A stretch of 64,000 nucleotides of DNA from Treponema sp. (GTDB lineage: Bacteria; Spirochaetota; Spirochaetia; Treponematales; Treponemataceae): the NCBI GenBank assembly GCA_024695475.1, contig JAILIC010000008.1:1-64000 (forward strand), given 5' to 3'. The notes under the pieces were generated by a model, which saw only the letters and a program-made list of their open reading frames with translations, was not told where the DNA came from and searched no databases. Positions 37,121 through 45,816 of this stretch are shown here, in pieces. Numbering within the stretch: position 1 is the first letter of the stretch; each line of letters opens with the position of its first letter. The position numbers and the translations under genes are program-made.

Positions 37121-37981
37121 CTACACCTCCTGCTTTTTTTTGTGAAAATAAAAAATACTTCCATCAGAGACTCTTTCAAGACACTTTGGAACAATTGATG
37201 AGTCTAATTGTGCAATTTCACTCATTGAAACAAAAAGATAGCCGTCTTCTGCAAGACAGGTATCAGCAATGGTACGAAGTATATGTGTTCTCAATTCCAT
37301 TGAAAAATAGATGAATACATTTCGTATAAAAATTAAATTCTGTTGTTTTGGTAGTAGGGGACTGTTTAATAAAGACTGTAACTCGGCAAGGTTTAATCGT
37401 CTTGTTTTTATGCACTTTTTTATAGTATCTGGAAAAGCAAATTTTCCATCTTCTCGTCTGTAAGGCAAAATCATAGTATGAAACGCAGCCCCATCAATAG
37501 AACGAAGGGAAGTACCCAAAAAGACTCCGCTTGAACAGTGTTCCAATACTTTTGAATTAATATCGCTTGCAGTAACAAGAGGATTAATACCACAACGTAA
37601 TGCCATGACTGTCAGTGAATATGCTTCTTCTCCATAAGAACAGGCAGCGCTCCAAATTTTCATTTCTTCTTTAGGATTATTCATTTTCCATAATGGAAAC
37701 AGTTTTTCTTTAAGAAGTGAAAACTGTTTTTCTTCTCTAAAAAAGTATGTTTCGTTTATAGTACTCTGATTTACAAATTCTGATATGATGTTTTTGTCTT
37801 TTATCAGCAATGATTTGTATTGCTCTATAGAATATTTATTTTGTAAGATTTTACGCTCAATATAACTTTTAATGCCATCGCGATGACTTGCACGAGGAAC
37901 AATACCAGTGTACTCCGTCAGTATTGTGATAAATGGTTCGAGAATATCTTCTGTTAAAATAAGAGATGATTTATTTCCCAT
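37121..37981 (-). CDS. CheR-type chemoreceptor methyltransferase
   Basis: It transfers methyl groups from S-adenosylmethionine to receptor glutamates. The 286 residues include an N-terminal helical domain and the SAM-binding domain with WSAACSYGEEAYSL, TASDINSKVLE and NLIFIRNVFIYFS. There is no C-terminal TPR. It overlaps cheB by 11 bases and precedes cheA, so it should serve the two receptors of this operon. Confidence 0.92.
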   Translation of the reverse strand: MGNKSSLILTEDILEPFITILTEYTGIVPRASHRDGIKSYIERKILQNKYSIEQYKSLLIKDKNIISEFVNQSTINETYFFREEKQFSLLKEKLFPLWKMNNPKEEMKIWSAACSYGEEAYSLTVMALRCGINPLVTASDINSKVLEHCSSGVFLGTSLRSIDGAAFHTMILPYRREDGKFAFPDTIKKCIKTRRLNLAELQSLLNSPLLPKQQNLIFIRNVFIYFSMELRTHILRTIADTCLAEDGYLFVSMSEIAQLDSSIVPKCLERVSDGSIFYFHKKKQEV

Positions 37982-38963
37982 GTGTTTTTACCAGTTCAAT
38001 TATTCTTTTTGCAATTTCTGTGCGTGGTAAAACCTCTTTTGCACCGCCAGCTTCTATTGCTGCAGCTGGCATACCAAAAACTGCACATGTAGATTTATCT
38101 TCTACGATGGTCCATCCGCCTTTATCGCATATTTCTTTACAACCGGCTGCTCCATCAGCACCCATTCCAGTAAGGAGGACGGCAAGTACATTATTTTTTA
38201 ATTGTGTTGCTGCACTTTTAAATAGTTTATTTACTGCTGGCCGCAGATAATGTTCTGGAGGCTCGTCAGAAAGCTGCAATACAGGTGTTCCGTCTGATTT
38301 TATGAACCTGATGATAAGATGCGTATCGGCAGGGGCCATGTATACAACGCCTGGGTGTGCTTCTTCTCCATCTTCGGCAAGTTTAATTTTGATATTTTCA
38401 CATACACTGTTAAGCCAGTCGACAAGCGGTTTATCTTTATCAATTTCAATATGTTGAGTATACAGAATTGGTAGCGGAAAATGACTGCCAAGCGAACTTA
38501 AAATGGTGCAAACTGCAGTAGGACCTCCGGTAGAAGATCCAATACACAGGACCTTATATGTTTTTAAATCGTCTTGTATGACAGTTTTTTTTGTATTTTT
38601 TTTAATAAGAATCGAAAGCTTTTCTATAAGTGTAGTGAAAAATTCTGATGAATAATTATTTAACCCTGGCTTTTCCATTTTGTCGATAAGACTTGTAAAA
38701 AAAGGCAGAGGAGCATCAGTATGTACTAAGAGCATAACTGGAATTTTCATCTCATTGCAGATGAAGCTGAGAGCATCATGTTCGCTTTTATCCTGTACAT
38801 CAACACCACAAATAACAGCATCTGGAGTATCAGAAAGTGTCTGTTTTATAATTTTATTACAGTTGGAAAATGAATGCAGTATCTGCATGTTTGATAGGTT
38901 TGAGAGATTTTGTTCAAGTATTGTGCGCACAACTGCAGAGCTATCCACTATTACAATCTTCAT
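37971..38963 (-). CDS. CheB-type methylesterase with degenerate receiver
   Basis: It removes receptor methyl groups or deamidates receptor glutamines. The C-terminal catalytic domain (from about residue 135) has Ser144 in IGSSTGGP, His in TQHIEID and Asp in GMGADGAAG. The N-terminal receiver is altered: G53 stands where the phospho-Asp belongs (DAVICGVD) and the acidic pair is D7-S8. Activation by phosphorylation therefore seems unlikely. The start overlaps the CheW-like gene by four bases. Confidence 0.9.
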   Translation of the reverse strand: MKIVIVDSSAVVRTILEQNLSNLSNMQILHSFSNCNKIIKQTLSDTPDAVICGVDVQDKSEHDALSFICNEMKIPVMLLVHTDAPLPFFTSLIDKMEKPGLNNYSSEFFTTLIEKLSILIKKNTKKTVIQDDLKTYKVLCIGSSTGGPTAVCTILSSLGSHFPLPILYTQHIEIDKDKPLVDWLNSVCENIKIKLAEDGEEAHPGVVYMAPADTHLIIRFIKSDGTPVLQLSDEPPEHYLRPAVNKLFKSAATQLKNNVLAVLLTGMGADGAAGCKEICDKGGWTIVEDKSTCAVFGMPAAAIEAGGAKEVLPRTEIAKRIIELVKTHGK

Positions 38964-39445
38964 GAGTTCACTCCAATGACAGTTCGGATTAAATTATCTG
39001 GCGTTATAAGGATCATGCGCTGCTTTGCAAAGCCAATTGCATGTACTCCACATTTTTTCTGTTTTTCTCGGATTCCTTTTGGTATTAATTTTAAAATCGA
39101 GAGATCAATCTCTTTTGTTGCAATATCAGAATTTACAGAAAGTGCAAAAGTACCGCTGGCAGGAAAATCGGTTCCTGTATAATGCACGATCTTTTTTTGT
39201 AATGACGTGTCAAAATCGTTTTTTTTCATGACGAGCATAATATTGCAATCATGGATACTTTTGCATACAAAATGCTCTTCGAGAAAAGGTCCTAAATTAA
39301 TATGAGGTAAAACTTCATTTTCAAAAGTAATGTGAGCATCATTGACTTTATCTGGCAGGTGAATTCCAAAAAGAACATATTTACTGTGGATGAGAAAATC
39401 AATGGTGTTATATGATAAACAGGTAAAATGATTAATTGCTACCAC
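38960..39445 (-). CDS. divergent CheW-like protein
   Basis: A 161-residue protein whose position and pattern (CLSYNTIDFLIHSKYVLFGI, LPHINLGPFLEEHF, GIREKQKKCGVHAIGFAKQRMILITPD) resemble the CheW SH3-like fold, though poorly. It lacks the usual GxxxxRG motif. It overlaps the standard CheW gene (14 bases) and cheB (4 bases). It may be a second adaptor, like FrzB beside FrzA. Confidence is moderate. Confidence 0.6.
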   Translation of the reverse strand: MVAINHFTCLSYNTIDFLIHSKYVLFGIHLPDKVNDAHITFENEVLPHINLGPFLEEHFVCKSIHDCNIMLVMKKNDFDTSLQKKIVHYTGTDFPASGTFALSVNSDIATKEIDLSILKLIPKGIREKQKKCGVHAIGFAKQRMILITPDNLIRTVIGVNS

Positions 39446-39938
39446 AATCTTTCCTTATCAGTAATTCAAAAGCATTTTGATTGAGAACGGGAATTTCTTC
39501 AGCTTCATACTCAACTGTTCCAAGAAGAAAACTTTCTTCTGTTGCATTAGGTATAAGCTTGAGATGTGAATCTTCAATTTTTGTAAACAAGAGAATATCC
39601 GAAATGTGGAGCGACAACTGATCGTCTGTCCTTTTAAAAATCATATATAGCAATTTTTCTGGGGGAGCAGCATTTGGATTATCTTGAATAATGGGATTTG
39701 GATTTACGACGGTAAAAGGCTCACCGCGTCGGTTCAGAACCCCTTCTATATATGTTGGCATAAAGGGCAGCTTATACACAGAAAGATCACTTATAATTTC
39801 TACGACATCACTGGAGCGTATGGCATATTTTTTATCAGAAATGAGAAATATGAGCCAGGTTGTCATTGCTTTTTGTTCTTCAATGTCTGCCTTTTGAGTA
39901 GTATTTTCTTGTAATTCTTCAATTATATCTTCATTCAT
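39432..39938 (-). CDS. CheW-type coupling protein
   Basis: A 168-residue scaffold linking receptors to CheA. About 35 acidic N-terminal residues precede a normal CheW domain: WLIFLISDKKYAIRSSDVVEII, LPFMPTYIEGVLNRRGEPFTVVN and the C-terminal GTVEYEAEEIPVLNQNAFE. The receptor/CheA-binding RRG turn is intact. It has a good AGAGG-type ribosome-binding site and lies 15 bases after the MCP gene. Confidence 0.92.
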   Translation of the reverse strand: MNEDIIEELQENTTQKADIEEQKAMTTWLIFLISDKKYAIRSSDVVEIISDLSVYKLPFMPTYIEGVLNRRGEPFTVVNPNPIIQDNPNAAPPEKLLYMIFKRTDDQLSLHISDILLFTKIEDSHLKLIPNATEESFLLGTVEYEAEEIPVLNQNAFELLIRKDCGSN

Positions 39939-39953
39939 GCTCTGCCTCTGGTA

Positions 39954-41780
39954 TTACTCGTCTGATTCTTCATCAGCATTATCTTCATCCGTATCGTTAG
40001 CGTCATCATCAGACTGAGTACTGTCACTCAGTTCTGTTGCGACGCGCTTAAGGTTTTCAGAAGCTTTTGAAATATATTCGGTTGCCATCGAAAAATTAGA
40101 GACACCAGAAGAAATTTGCTTTAATGTGACAAGAATCTGTTCGCTTGCGGAAGTTTGTTGTTGTATTGTGGTAGTGATTTTTTGTGCACTTTCAGCAGTG
40201 ATTTCAGAAGCATTTCGTATACTTTCAAAGCTGGTCTCAAGATTTTTTGCATTTTCTACACCTGACTGAATTTTATCTGTTCCATTTTCACTGGAAAGAA
40301 TAAGATCATCAGAAGATTCTTGAATCTCGTTGATTTTGTTTTTTATTTCTTTTGTACTTTCAATAATGCCATCTGCCAGTCGTCTGATTTCGTTAGCAAC
40401 AATATGAAAGTTTTTACCAGAACTGTTTGTGCTATTTGCTTCAAGTTCTGCATTAAATGCAATGATTTTTGCTTGATCTGCAACCGAATTAATAAGCGAA
40501 ACTATGCTCCAGATGTTTTCGATTTTTTCGCCTAAAGCTTTGATGCCTTCAATTGTGTTCATGTTGGTTGTGGCAATTTCTTCAAGCTGTTTCATGTTTG
40601 CTTCAATAAAAGAAACTCCCTCGAAAACAGTGGTATTTGTTTTTATAGCGACTTCCGATACATCTTTAATTCTTTGCGCGATATCTTCACTTAATGCGGT
40701 GTTGTCTTCCATTGTGGCAACGATTTCTTTTACTGCTGCGCTCTGATCCTGTGCAGTTGCTGCGTTTTCTTTTGCAGATACTACAAGGCTTTGGGCATCT
40801 TGAAAAAGTTGTTCTGCAAGTATTTGTTCTTCCTTTTTCAGTTTTTTGGTCATGGTAATATTGCAGATAGAAACGATTATGCTGAAAATGATCAGCATAA
40901 TCTCAAAAATAACAGTAAAACGCGAAAGTTTACTTTTAAAATCTTTGACAGGCCCCTCAACGACTATATACCAGGGAGCATATCCAATTTTGCAGACAGC
41001 ATAATAGTTTTTACTATTTAAATATGTTTTTGTCTCGCCGTTTAGCCATTGTGTTTTATCTCCTGAATACGAGGTTTCATCAAGCCAGTTTGCAGACATT
41101 ACTTTAGTCTGATCGTCATTTGTAAGAAAAAATCCATTAGAAGTTATTATGTTTAATTTTGCATGTTTTGAGATTTGTACTTCTTTTATTTCAGCTATCA
41201 GGTTATCTAAAAGAATATCGCTGCCAATAACACCTTTTAATGTTTTATGAGTATCATACACAGCCTGAGATATGGTCACACAAAGAGAATTGGTATTTGC
41301 ATCAACGTAAGGTGTAGAAAAAGTAGTTTTGTCTGGATTGTTTGCCGCTTCTGTAAACCAAGATCGTTCGGATGGTTCAAAGTCTTTTGGTGCCTGCCAG
41401 CCTATGTTATTAATAAAGTGACCGCCGTTAGAAATTTTTGTTACTGGAGCGTAATATAACATGGATACATATTCATCAAGTTTTTTTGCAAAAACATTCA
41501 AAAGCTGTTCAAGTGGTTTGTCATCATTATATCCAGCTGCAAATAAGGCAAAGTTGTCTACATTTAAAATGATAGGCTCCATGCTTTCAACAACTGCGGA
41601 ACTTAGTTTTTCAACAGAAAGCTCCAGTTGGCTTTTCATATATGACTTTAAGATTTGATTTGTAACATAATAGAAAAAAGCACCGGCACCAAATGTGATA
41701 ACAAGAAGGGGCGCAAACATTCCCCAAAATAGTTTTCGTGATTTTTTATTACTATGTGTACCTAAATCATTTTTTGCCAT
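39954..41780 (-). CDS. chemoreceptor with Cache-type sensor and atypical tip
   Basis: A 608-residue membrane receptor and first gene of the operon. TM1 (LFWGMFAPLLVITFGAGAFFYYV) is followed by a large periplasmic double-Cache-like sensor (WFTEAANNPDKTTFSTPYVDANT, GVIGSDILLDNL, YAPWYIVVEGPV), TM2 near residue 300, and a signalling coiled coil with the tip VADQAKIIAFNAELEANSTN. An acidic tail of about 20 Asp/Glu-rich residues ends the protein. ATG 41780 has GGGG six bases upstream and is chosen over TTG 41792. Cache domains usually bind amino acids, organic acids or polyamines; the ligand here is unknown. Confidence 0.92.
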   Translation of the reverse strand: MAKNDLGTHSNKKSRKLFWGMFAPLLVITFGAGAFFYYVTNQILKSYMKSQLELSVEKLSSAVVESMEPIILNVDNFALFAAGYNDDKPLEQLLNVFAKKLDEYVSMLYYAPVTKISNGGHFINNIGWQAPKDFEPSERSWFTEAANNPDKTTFSTPYVDANTNSLCVTISQAVYDTHKTLKGVIGSDILLDNLIAEIKEVQISKHAKLNIITSNGFFLTNDDQTKVMSANWLDETSYSGDKTQWLNGETKTYLNSKNYYAVCKIGYAPWYIVVEGPVKDFKSKLSRFTVIFEIMLIIFSIIVSICNITMTKKLKKEEQILAEQLFQDAQSLVVSAKENAATAQDQSAAVKEIVATMEDNTALSEDIAQRIKDVSEVAIKTNTTVFEGVSFIEANMKQLEEIATTNMNTIEGIKALGEKIENIWSIVSLINSVADQAKIIAFNAELEANSTNSSGKNFHIVANEIRRLADGIIESTKEIKNKINEIQESSDDLILSSENGTDKIQSGVENAKNLETSFESIRNASEITAESAQKITTTIQQQTSASEQILVTLKQISSGVSNFSMATEYISKASENLKRVATELSDSTQSDDDANDTDEDNADEESDE

Positions 41781-41818
41781 AATGGACCCCAAATTGAAAT
41801 AGTATGAAGCTATATATT

Positions 41819-41846
41819 ATTGTATCACAGGTTTGTGTGTTTACAA
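41819..41846 (-). promoter_or_regulatory. promoter of the chemosensory-cyclase operon
   Basis: On the minus strand: TTGTAA (41841-41846), 16-base spacer, TACAAT (41819-41824), about 33 bases before the MCP ATG. It looks like a housekeeping rather than a flagellar sigma-28 promoter. Confidence 0.6.
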
Positions 41847-41876
41847 GAAAAAGGTTGCTTGTTGCAGTCTATATGA

Positions 41877-41978
41877 ATGACAAAAGATATTGCTGAAGGA
41901 GACTATCATGTTATTGTACGTACTACATATTCAACTGCTAATAAACTTGGTAAAACGATAACAGTTATCGTAGGATAG
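41877..41978 (+). CDS. 33-residue orphan reading frame
   Basis: ATG 41877 to TAG 41978 encodes MTKDIAEGDYHVIVRTTYST and 13 more residues ending TVIVG. It looks like the last beta-strands of a larger domain, not a free peptide. There is no clear ribosome-binding site. It could be a gene remnant in the 250-base gap between the two minus-strand operons, or a chance frame. Confidence 0.25.
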   Translation: MTKDIAEGDYHVIVRTTYSTANKLGKTITVIVG

Positions 41979-42033
41979 TAGGGCCTGATTGAGATGATTG
42001 CTTTGTGTTGATATATTTGTATACAATATGGCT

Positions 42034-42522
42034 TTAGATTTGGACTTCAACAATTTGTCCGGTAACAGCGCCTTGTGCATACACGCTTCGTGCCATTTTG
42101 TAGGGACTTTGTTTTATTGCTGTTAATCTGGCTTTAATGTCAAGCATGTGAGAACGTAGTAGCTGCTGGTTCTTTTTATTTTGAGCAATAACTTTGTCTT
42201 GAAGGTTATCAAGTTCGTTTTGCAAAGAGAGTATTTCTGTATCTTCTGCAGGTGATATATGTTTACCCTTGCTGAGATCCTGATACATAGTATGTATAGG
42301 TACAATTACTTTTCTTAGATTTGCTATATTTGATACTACTTGCTGTTCTAATTCTGTATGGGAGAACATAGCATCAGTATCTTCTGTTGCTATAGACAAC
42401 TGTTGTTTTTCTAGGACATTCAAATATTCTTGAAATTTATTTCGTTGCTGCTGTAATAAAGAGCGAAAGTGTTTAAGAATGGCAACTCGTTCATCTATTT
42501 CTTGCTGAGTTACTTCTCCCAT
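42034..42522 (-). CDS. FlgN-like flagellar export chaperone
   Basis: A 162-residue, mostly alpha-helical, Gln-rich protein (LKHFRSLLQQQRNKFQEYLNVLEKQQLSI, LEQQVVSNIANLRKVI). Length, helical pattern and position directly behind fliS fit FlgN, the chaperone for hook-filament junction proteins, but the family is poorly conserved so the call is tentative. It starts 5 bases after the fliS stop and should share its sigma-28 promoter. Confidence 0.7.
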   Translation of the reverse strand: MGEVTQQEIDERVAILKHFRSLLQQQRNKFQEYLNVLEKQQLSIATEDTDAMFSHTELEQQVVSNIANLRKVIVPIHTMYQDLSKGKHISPAEDTEILSLQNELDNLQDKVIAQNKKNQQLLRSHMLDIKARLTAIKQSPYKMARSVYAQGAVTGQIVEVQI

Positions 42523-42527
42523 AATGA

Positions 42528-42965
42528 TTATCCTTCTATGTTAAGGGCTTTAGGTACATATCCAGCAGGCGCATTTGCAGTACTATTTGCGGCCTGTCTC
42601 CAAGAATCGAGCAGTTCTGTCATCATTTCAAGAACAAACTGTATCTTTTTTTGATCTTTAGAGATGTTGGCTGTTGTCAATTCGCTGTTGAAATAAACGT
42701 ACAAAGACATAAGGTTATGGGCAATTTCACCTGCTTCCATATTCAGTGATACCTGTAACTCGGTGATGATTTCCTGTGTTTTTAAAATGGTGGAACCGAA
42801 GTGCTCTATGTCTGATGGTTTGATTCTACCAGATTCATCAAAAAGAGAATAAGCTTCGTTGAGTTTTTTTACAGCACCTTCATAAAGTAAAACAACCAGT
42901 TTTCCTTGACTTGCTGTTTTTACGTTGGTGTCGCGGTATGCGTTGTATGCTTGTGAATATACCAT
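42528..42965 (-). CDS. fliS: flagellin export chaperone FliS
   Basis: A 145-residue cytoplasmic four-helix chaperone that holds flagellin unfolded for export. The N-terminal signature MVYSQAYNAYRDTNVKTAS, QGKLVVLLYEGAVKKLNEA, and the C-terminal ISKDQKKIQFVLEMMTELLDSWRQA are typical. A GGGAGG ribosome-binding site precedes the ATG. A near-perfect sigma-28 promoter lies 60-85 bases upstream, as expected for a late flagellar gene. Confidence 0.95.
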   Translation of the reverse strand: MVYSQAYNAYRDTNVKTASQGKLVVLLYEGAVKKLNEAYSLFDESGRIKPSDIEHFGSTILKTQEIITELQVSLNMEAGEIAHNLMSLYVYFNSELTTANISKDQKKIQFVLEMMTELLDSWRQAANSTANAPAGYVPKALNIEG

Positions 42966-43024
42966 ACTTTGTACCTCCCATTACAAATGTAGTATGACAG
43001 AATTTTAGCAATCTATCGTCATAA

Positions 43025-43051
43025 TTATCGGAGATATCAAAAAAAACTTAA
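43025..43051 (-). promoter_or_regulatory. sigma-28 (FliA) promoter of fliS-flgN
   Basis: On the minus strand: TTAAGTTT (43044-43051), exactly 11 bases, TCCGATAA (43025-43032). The consensus is TAAAGTTT-N11-GCCGATAA; each half matches at 7 of 8 positions. Confidence 0.88.
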
Positions 43052-43117
43052 GGAAAAGCACCGTTTTTTATCGACTAATTCGTAGAAAATGCGTATATTC
43101 AGATAAGAGGTTTTAGA

Positions 43118-45178
43118 GTGAGCGATCAGAATAACGACGAGCGTAAAGACAACAAGAATAATTCCGATGACCCATTTAATTTCTTTAAATTGTCAACTGA
43201 ACCAGAAGACGATAAAGATAAAAAAGATAGAAAGGGACCTCGTATCCCTTTTTGGTCAATAATGGTATTGGTGCTGGGAATACTGTTGATTTTTAATCAG
43301 TTTTTTTCAGCAAGGCCTGAGAATCTTATCGATTTTTCTGCTTTTAGACAGAAGATCCAAGATGGGCAAATTGTGTATGTAGAGATTGGAGAAACATATT
43401 TTACGGGTTATGGCAGTGTAGAATCTATTTCTTCTGAATCTTCTGGAAATAAGCTGTTCCCATGGGTTCGAGTACCATCGGTAACTCGTTCTGAGTTTAA
43501 GACAACAGGTGTTTTATTTCCTAAGTTTATAGACTTGCTTGATGAAAAAGGTGTTGAGTATAAATTTGTAACCAAGCAGAATGGGTATTTAACACAACTA
43601 TTGATGAATCTTGTGTTGCCATTTGGTTTGATCTTCTTAATGTATTTTTTCATCTTCCGCAAAATGGGCGGAGGTATGGGTGGTGGCATGGGCTCTATCT
43701 TTAGTGCCGGTCAGTCACGTGCTCGTGCTGTAGAAGAAGGTAAAGTCAAGACACGCTTTAATGATGTTGCCGGTGTTGATGAAGCAAAGGCTGAACTTGT
43801 TGAGGTTGTGGACTTTTTGAAATATCCTAAAAAGTACACCGATATAGGTGGTAAAATCCCTAAGGGTGTGCTGTTGGTAGGACCGCCAGGAACCGGTAAG
43901 ACGTTGCTTGCTCGTGCTGTAGCAGGAGAAGCAGGGGTCCCGTTCTTTAGAATCAGTGGTTCTGATTTTGTTGAAATGTTTGTTGGTGTTGGTGCAAGTC
44001 GTGTACGTGATTTGTTCAGACAGGCTCGAGAAAAAGCGCCTTGTATCATCTTTATAGATGAGCTTGATGCCATTGGTAAGAGCCGTATGAATAATCTTGG
44101 TGGTAACGATGAGCGAGAGCAGACATTGAATCAGTTGCTGGTTGAAATGGATGGATTTGATAATGAAAAAGGTTTGATCCTTCTTGCGGCTACAAACCGT
44201 CCTGATATTCTTGATCCAGCGCTGTTACGACCAGGTCGTTTTGACCGACAGGTCGCTGTTGATCGTCCGGATGTCAAAGGTCGAGAGGCTATTTTACGTA
44301 TCCATGCAAAGAATGTTAAAATCGATAATACTGTTGATTTTGATTCTATTGCACATGCAACAGCAGGTTTTAGTGGTGCCGATCTTGCAAATATCGTAAA
44401 TGAAGCTGCATTATTGGCTGTTCGTGGTGGTCGTAAAAAAGTAACGATGCCTGATTTTGATGAGGCTATTGAAAAGACTGTTGTAGGTCTGGAACGTAAA
44501 ACACGCGTTATGAGTGAAAAGGAACGTAAGAGTGTTGCTGTACATGAAACTGGTCATGCGCTTGTTGCCGTGTTTACGAAAGGATCTGCTCCTGTACATA
44601 AGATTTCTATTATTCCACGTGGTATGGGTGCTCTCGGGTATACTATGCAGCGTTCTGAAGAAGAGAAATTTTTAAATACTGAAACTGATTTGCTTAATGA
44701 AGTTGATGTATTGCTGGGAGGCCGTGCTGCAGAGCAAATTTCACTTGGAGTAGTGGATACTGGTGCTGCTAATGATATCCAACGGGCTACTGATATTCTG
44801 CGTCGCATGATTACAGAATATGGTATGAGTAAGCGTTTTTATAATGTTACATTAGGCAAAAGTGGTCGTGGATATGGTTCTGGCGATCCTCAGCTTGTGC
44901 GCGAGTTTAGTGAAGAAACTCAGAAGTATATTGATGATGAAATTGCCCGCATGATGGCAGAGCGTTATGAACATGTACTTGGGTTGCTTACCGCTCATAA
45001 AGATCTTTTACAGTGTATTTCCGATCGTTTGCTTGAAAAAGAAACAATGGATGGTAAAGAATTTGATGAATTGGTAAAAGCTGAGTCTCATTGTGCTGAG
45101 TTGACGCAGAATGCGGTCGCAGGTCAGTTACCACCAGCTGCTGACGCGGAAAATACTGATTCTGAAAAAAATAGTTAA
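43118..45178 (+). CDS. ftsH: membrane-bound ATP-dependent zinc protease FtsH
   Basis: A hexameric AAA+ protease for quality control of membrane proteins. The 686 residues hold TM1 (about 43-62), a small periplasmic domain, TM2 (about 148-168), an AAA domain with GPPGTGKT (about 255), Walker [12 protein letters not shown] and the second region of homology, and the zinc site HETGH (about 476). It starts at GTG with AGAGG seven bases upstream. In T. pallidum ftsH also sits near a conserved unknown gene and an EF-G gene. The C-terminal tail of about 40 residues is Asn/Ala/Glu-rich. Confidence 0.97.
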   Translation: MSDQNNDERKDNKNNSDDPFNFFKLSTEPEDDKDKKDRKGPRIPFWSIMVLVLGILLIFNQFFSARPENLIDFSAFRQKIQDGQIVYVEIGETYFTGYGSVESISSESSGNKLFPWVRVPSVTRSEFKTTGVLFPKFIDLLDEKGVEYKFVTKQNGYLTQLLMNLVLPFGLIFLMYFFIFRKMGGGMGGGMGSIFSAGQSRARAVEEGKVKTRFNDVAGVDEAKAELVEVVDFLKYPKKYTDIGGKIPKGVLLVGPPGTGKTLLARAVAGEAGVPFFRISGSDFVEMFVGVGASRVRDLFRQAREKAPCIIFIDELDAIGKSRMNNLGGNDEREQTLNQLLVEMDGFDNEKGLILLAATNRPDILDPALLRPGRFDRQVAVDRPDVKGREAILRIHAKNVKIDNTVDFDSIAHATAGFSGADLANIVNEAALLAVRGGRKKVTMPDFDEAIEKTVVGLERKTRVMSEKERKSVAVHETGHALVAVFTKGSAPVHKISIIPRGMGALGYTMQRSEEEKFLNTETDLLNEVDVLLGGRAAEQISLGVVDTGAANDIQRATDILRRMITEYGMSKRFYNVTLGKSGRGYGSGDPQLVREFSEETQKYIDDEIARMMAERYEHVLGLLTAHKDLLQCISDRLLEKETMDGKEFDELVKAESHCAELTQNAVAGQLPPAADAENTDSEKNS

Positions 45179-45216
45179 GCCATAAATCTTTTGTGCCGAT
45201 ATCCTGAATAGGGAAT

Positions 45217-45810
45217 ATGGCACAAAAATCAATTCGTTTACGTGTGTCGGATGCCTTTACTTCTTTTGAAAAGCAGTTACAGCGTTTTACTTCAAAAGAA
45301 GATAAGGCGGTGGCACCAATAGTCACATCTCAAACTCTCATTAATCAAAAACATATTGGTGAATTTAACGAGCGTTATAAAAAAGCCATAGTAAAAATCT
45401 ATAAAAAGTTTTTAAGTCCCTATGAGGTATTAGGAAAAACCTCGTCGGAAGCGGATGAAATAACAAAAGATAAGCATAACCTTGTTGCTGCGTATAATCT
45501 GTATAAGGCAATGCAAGATTTAAATGCCCAGTTTGGTACAGATGAAACCTATCTAAAAGCATTGTCTATTGAGAGCCCGCTTATTCATCGTGATAGATAT
45601 ACTATTGGTGATCAGTTTATATATCTATTGTGCTGGTTTATGTTTGAAAATCATATTACTGATTATCTGCCTCGTATTACGGTAAAACATCAGGTTGGTC
45701 AAAAGGACGTATATGAGTTGGAATTTATTAGTGCAGAAAGCTATCGCCTTAATTATCGTTATAAAGAAATTAAAACGATAATTGGTACATGTTTTTATCC
45801 TGGTTCATAA
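45217..45810 (+). CDS. conserved unknown protein downstream of ftsH
   Basis: A 197-residue soluble protein of unrecognised family, 38 bases after ftsH and probably cotranscribed with it. It is mostly helical in the N-terminal two thirds (SDAFTSFEKQLQRFTSKED, HIGEFNERYKKAIVKIYKKFLSPYEVLG) and beta-rich at the end (ITVKHQVGQKDVYELEFISAES). No catalytic motif or membrane segment is clear. Its gene end is 6 bases from the convergent GGDEF gene. Confidence 0.7.
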   Translation: MAQKSIRLRVSDAFTSFEKQLQRFTSKEDKAVAPIVTSQTLINQKHIGEFNERYKKAIVKIYKKFLSPYEVLGKTSSEADEITKDKHNLVAAYNLYKAMQDLNAQFGTDETYLKALSIESPLIHRDRYTIGDQFIYLLCWFMFENHITDYLPRITVKHQVGQKDVYELEFISAESYRLNYRYKEIKTIIGTCFYPGS

Positions 45811-45816
45811 GTGGTG

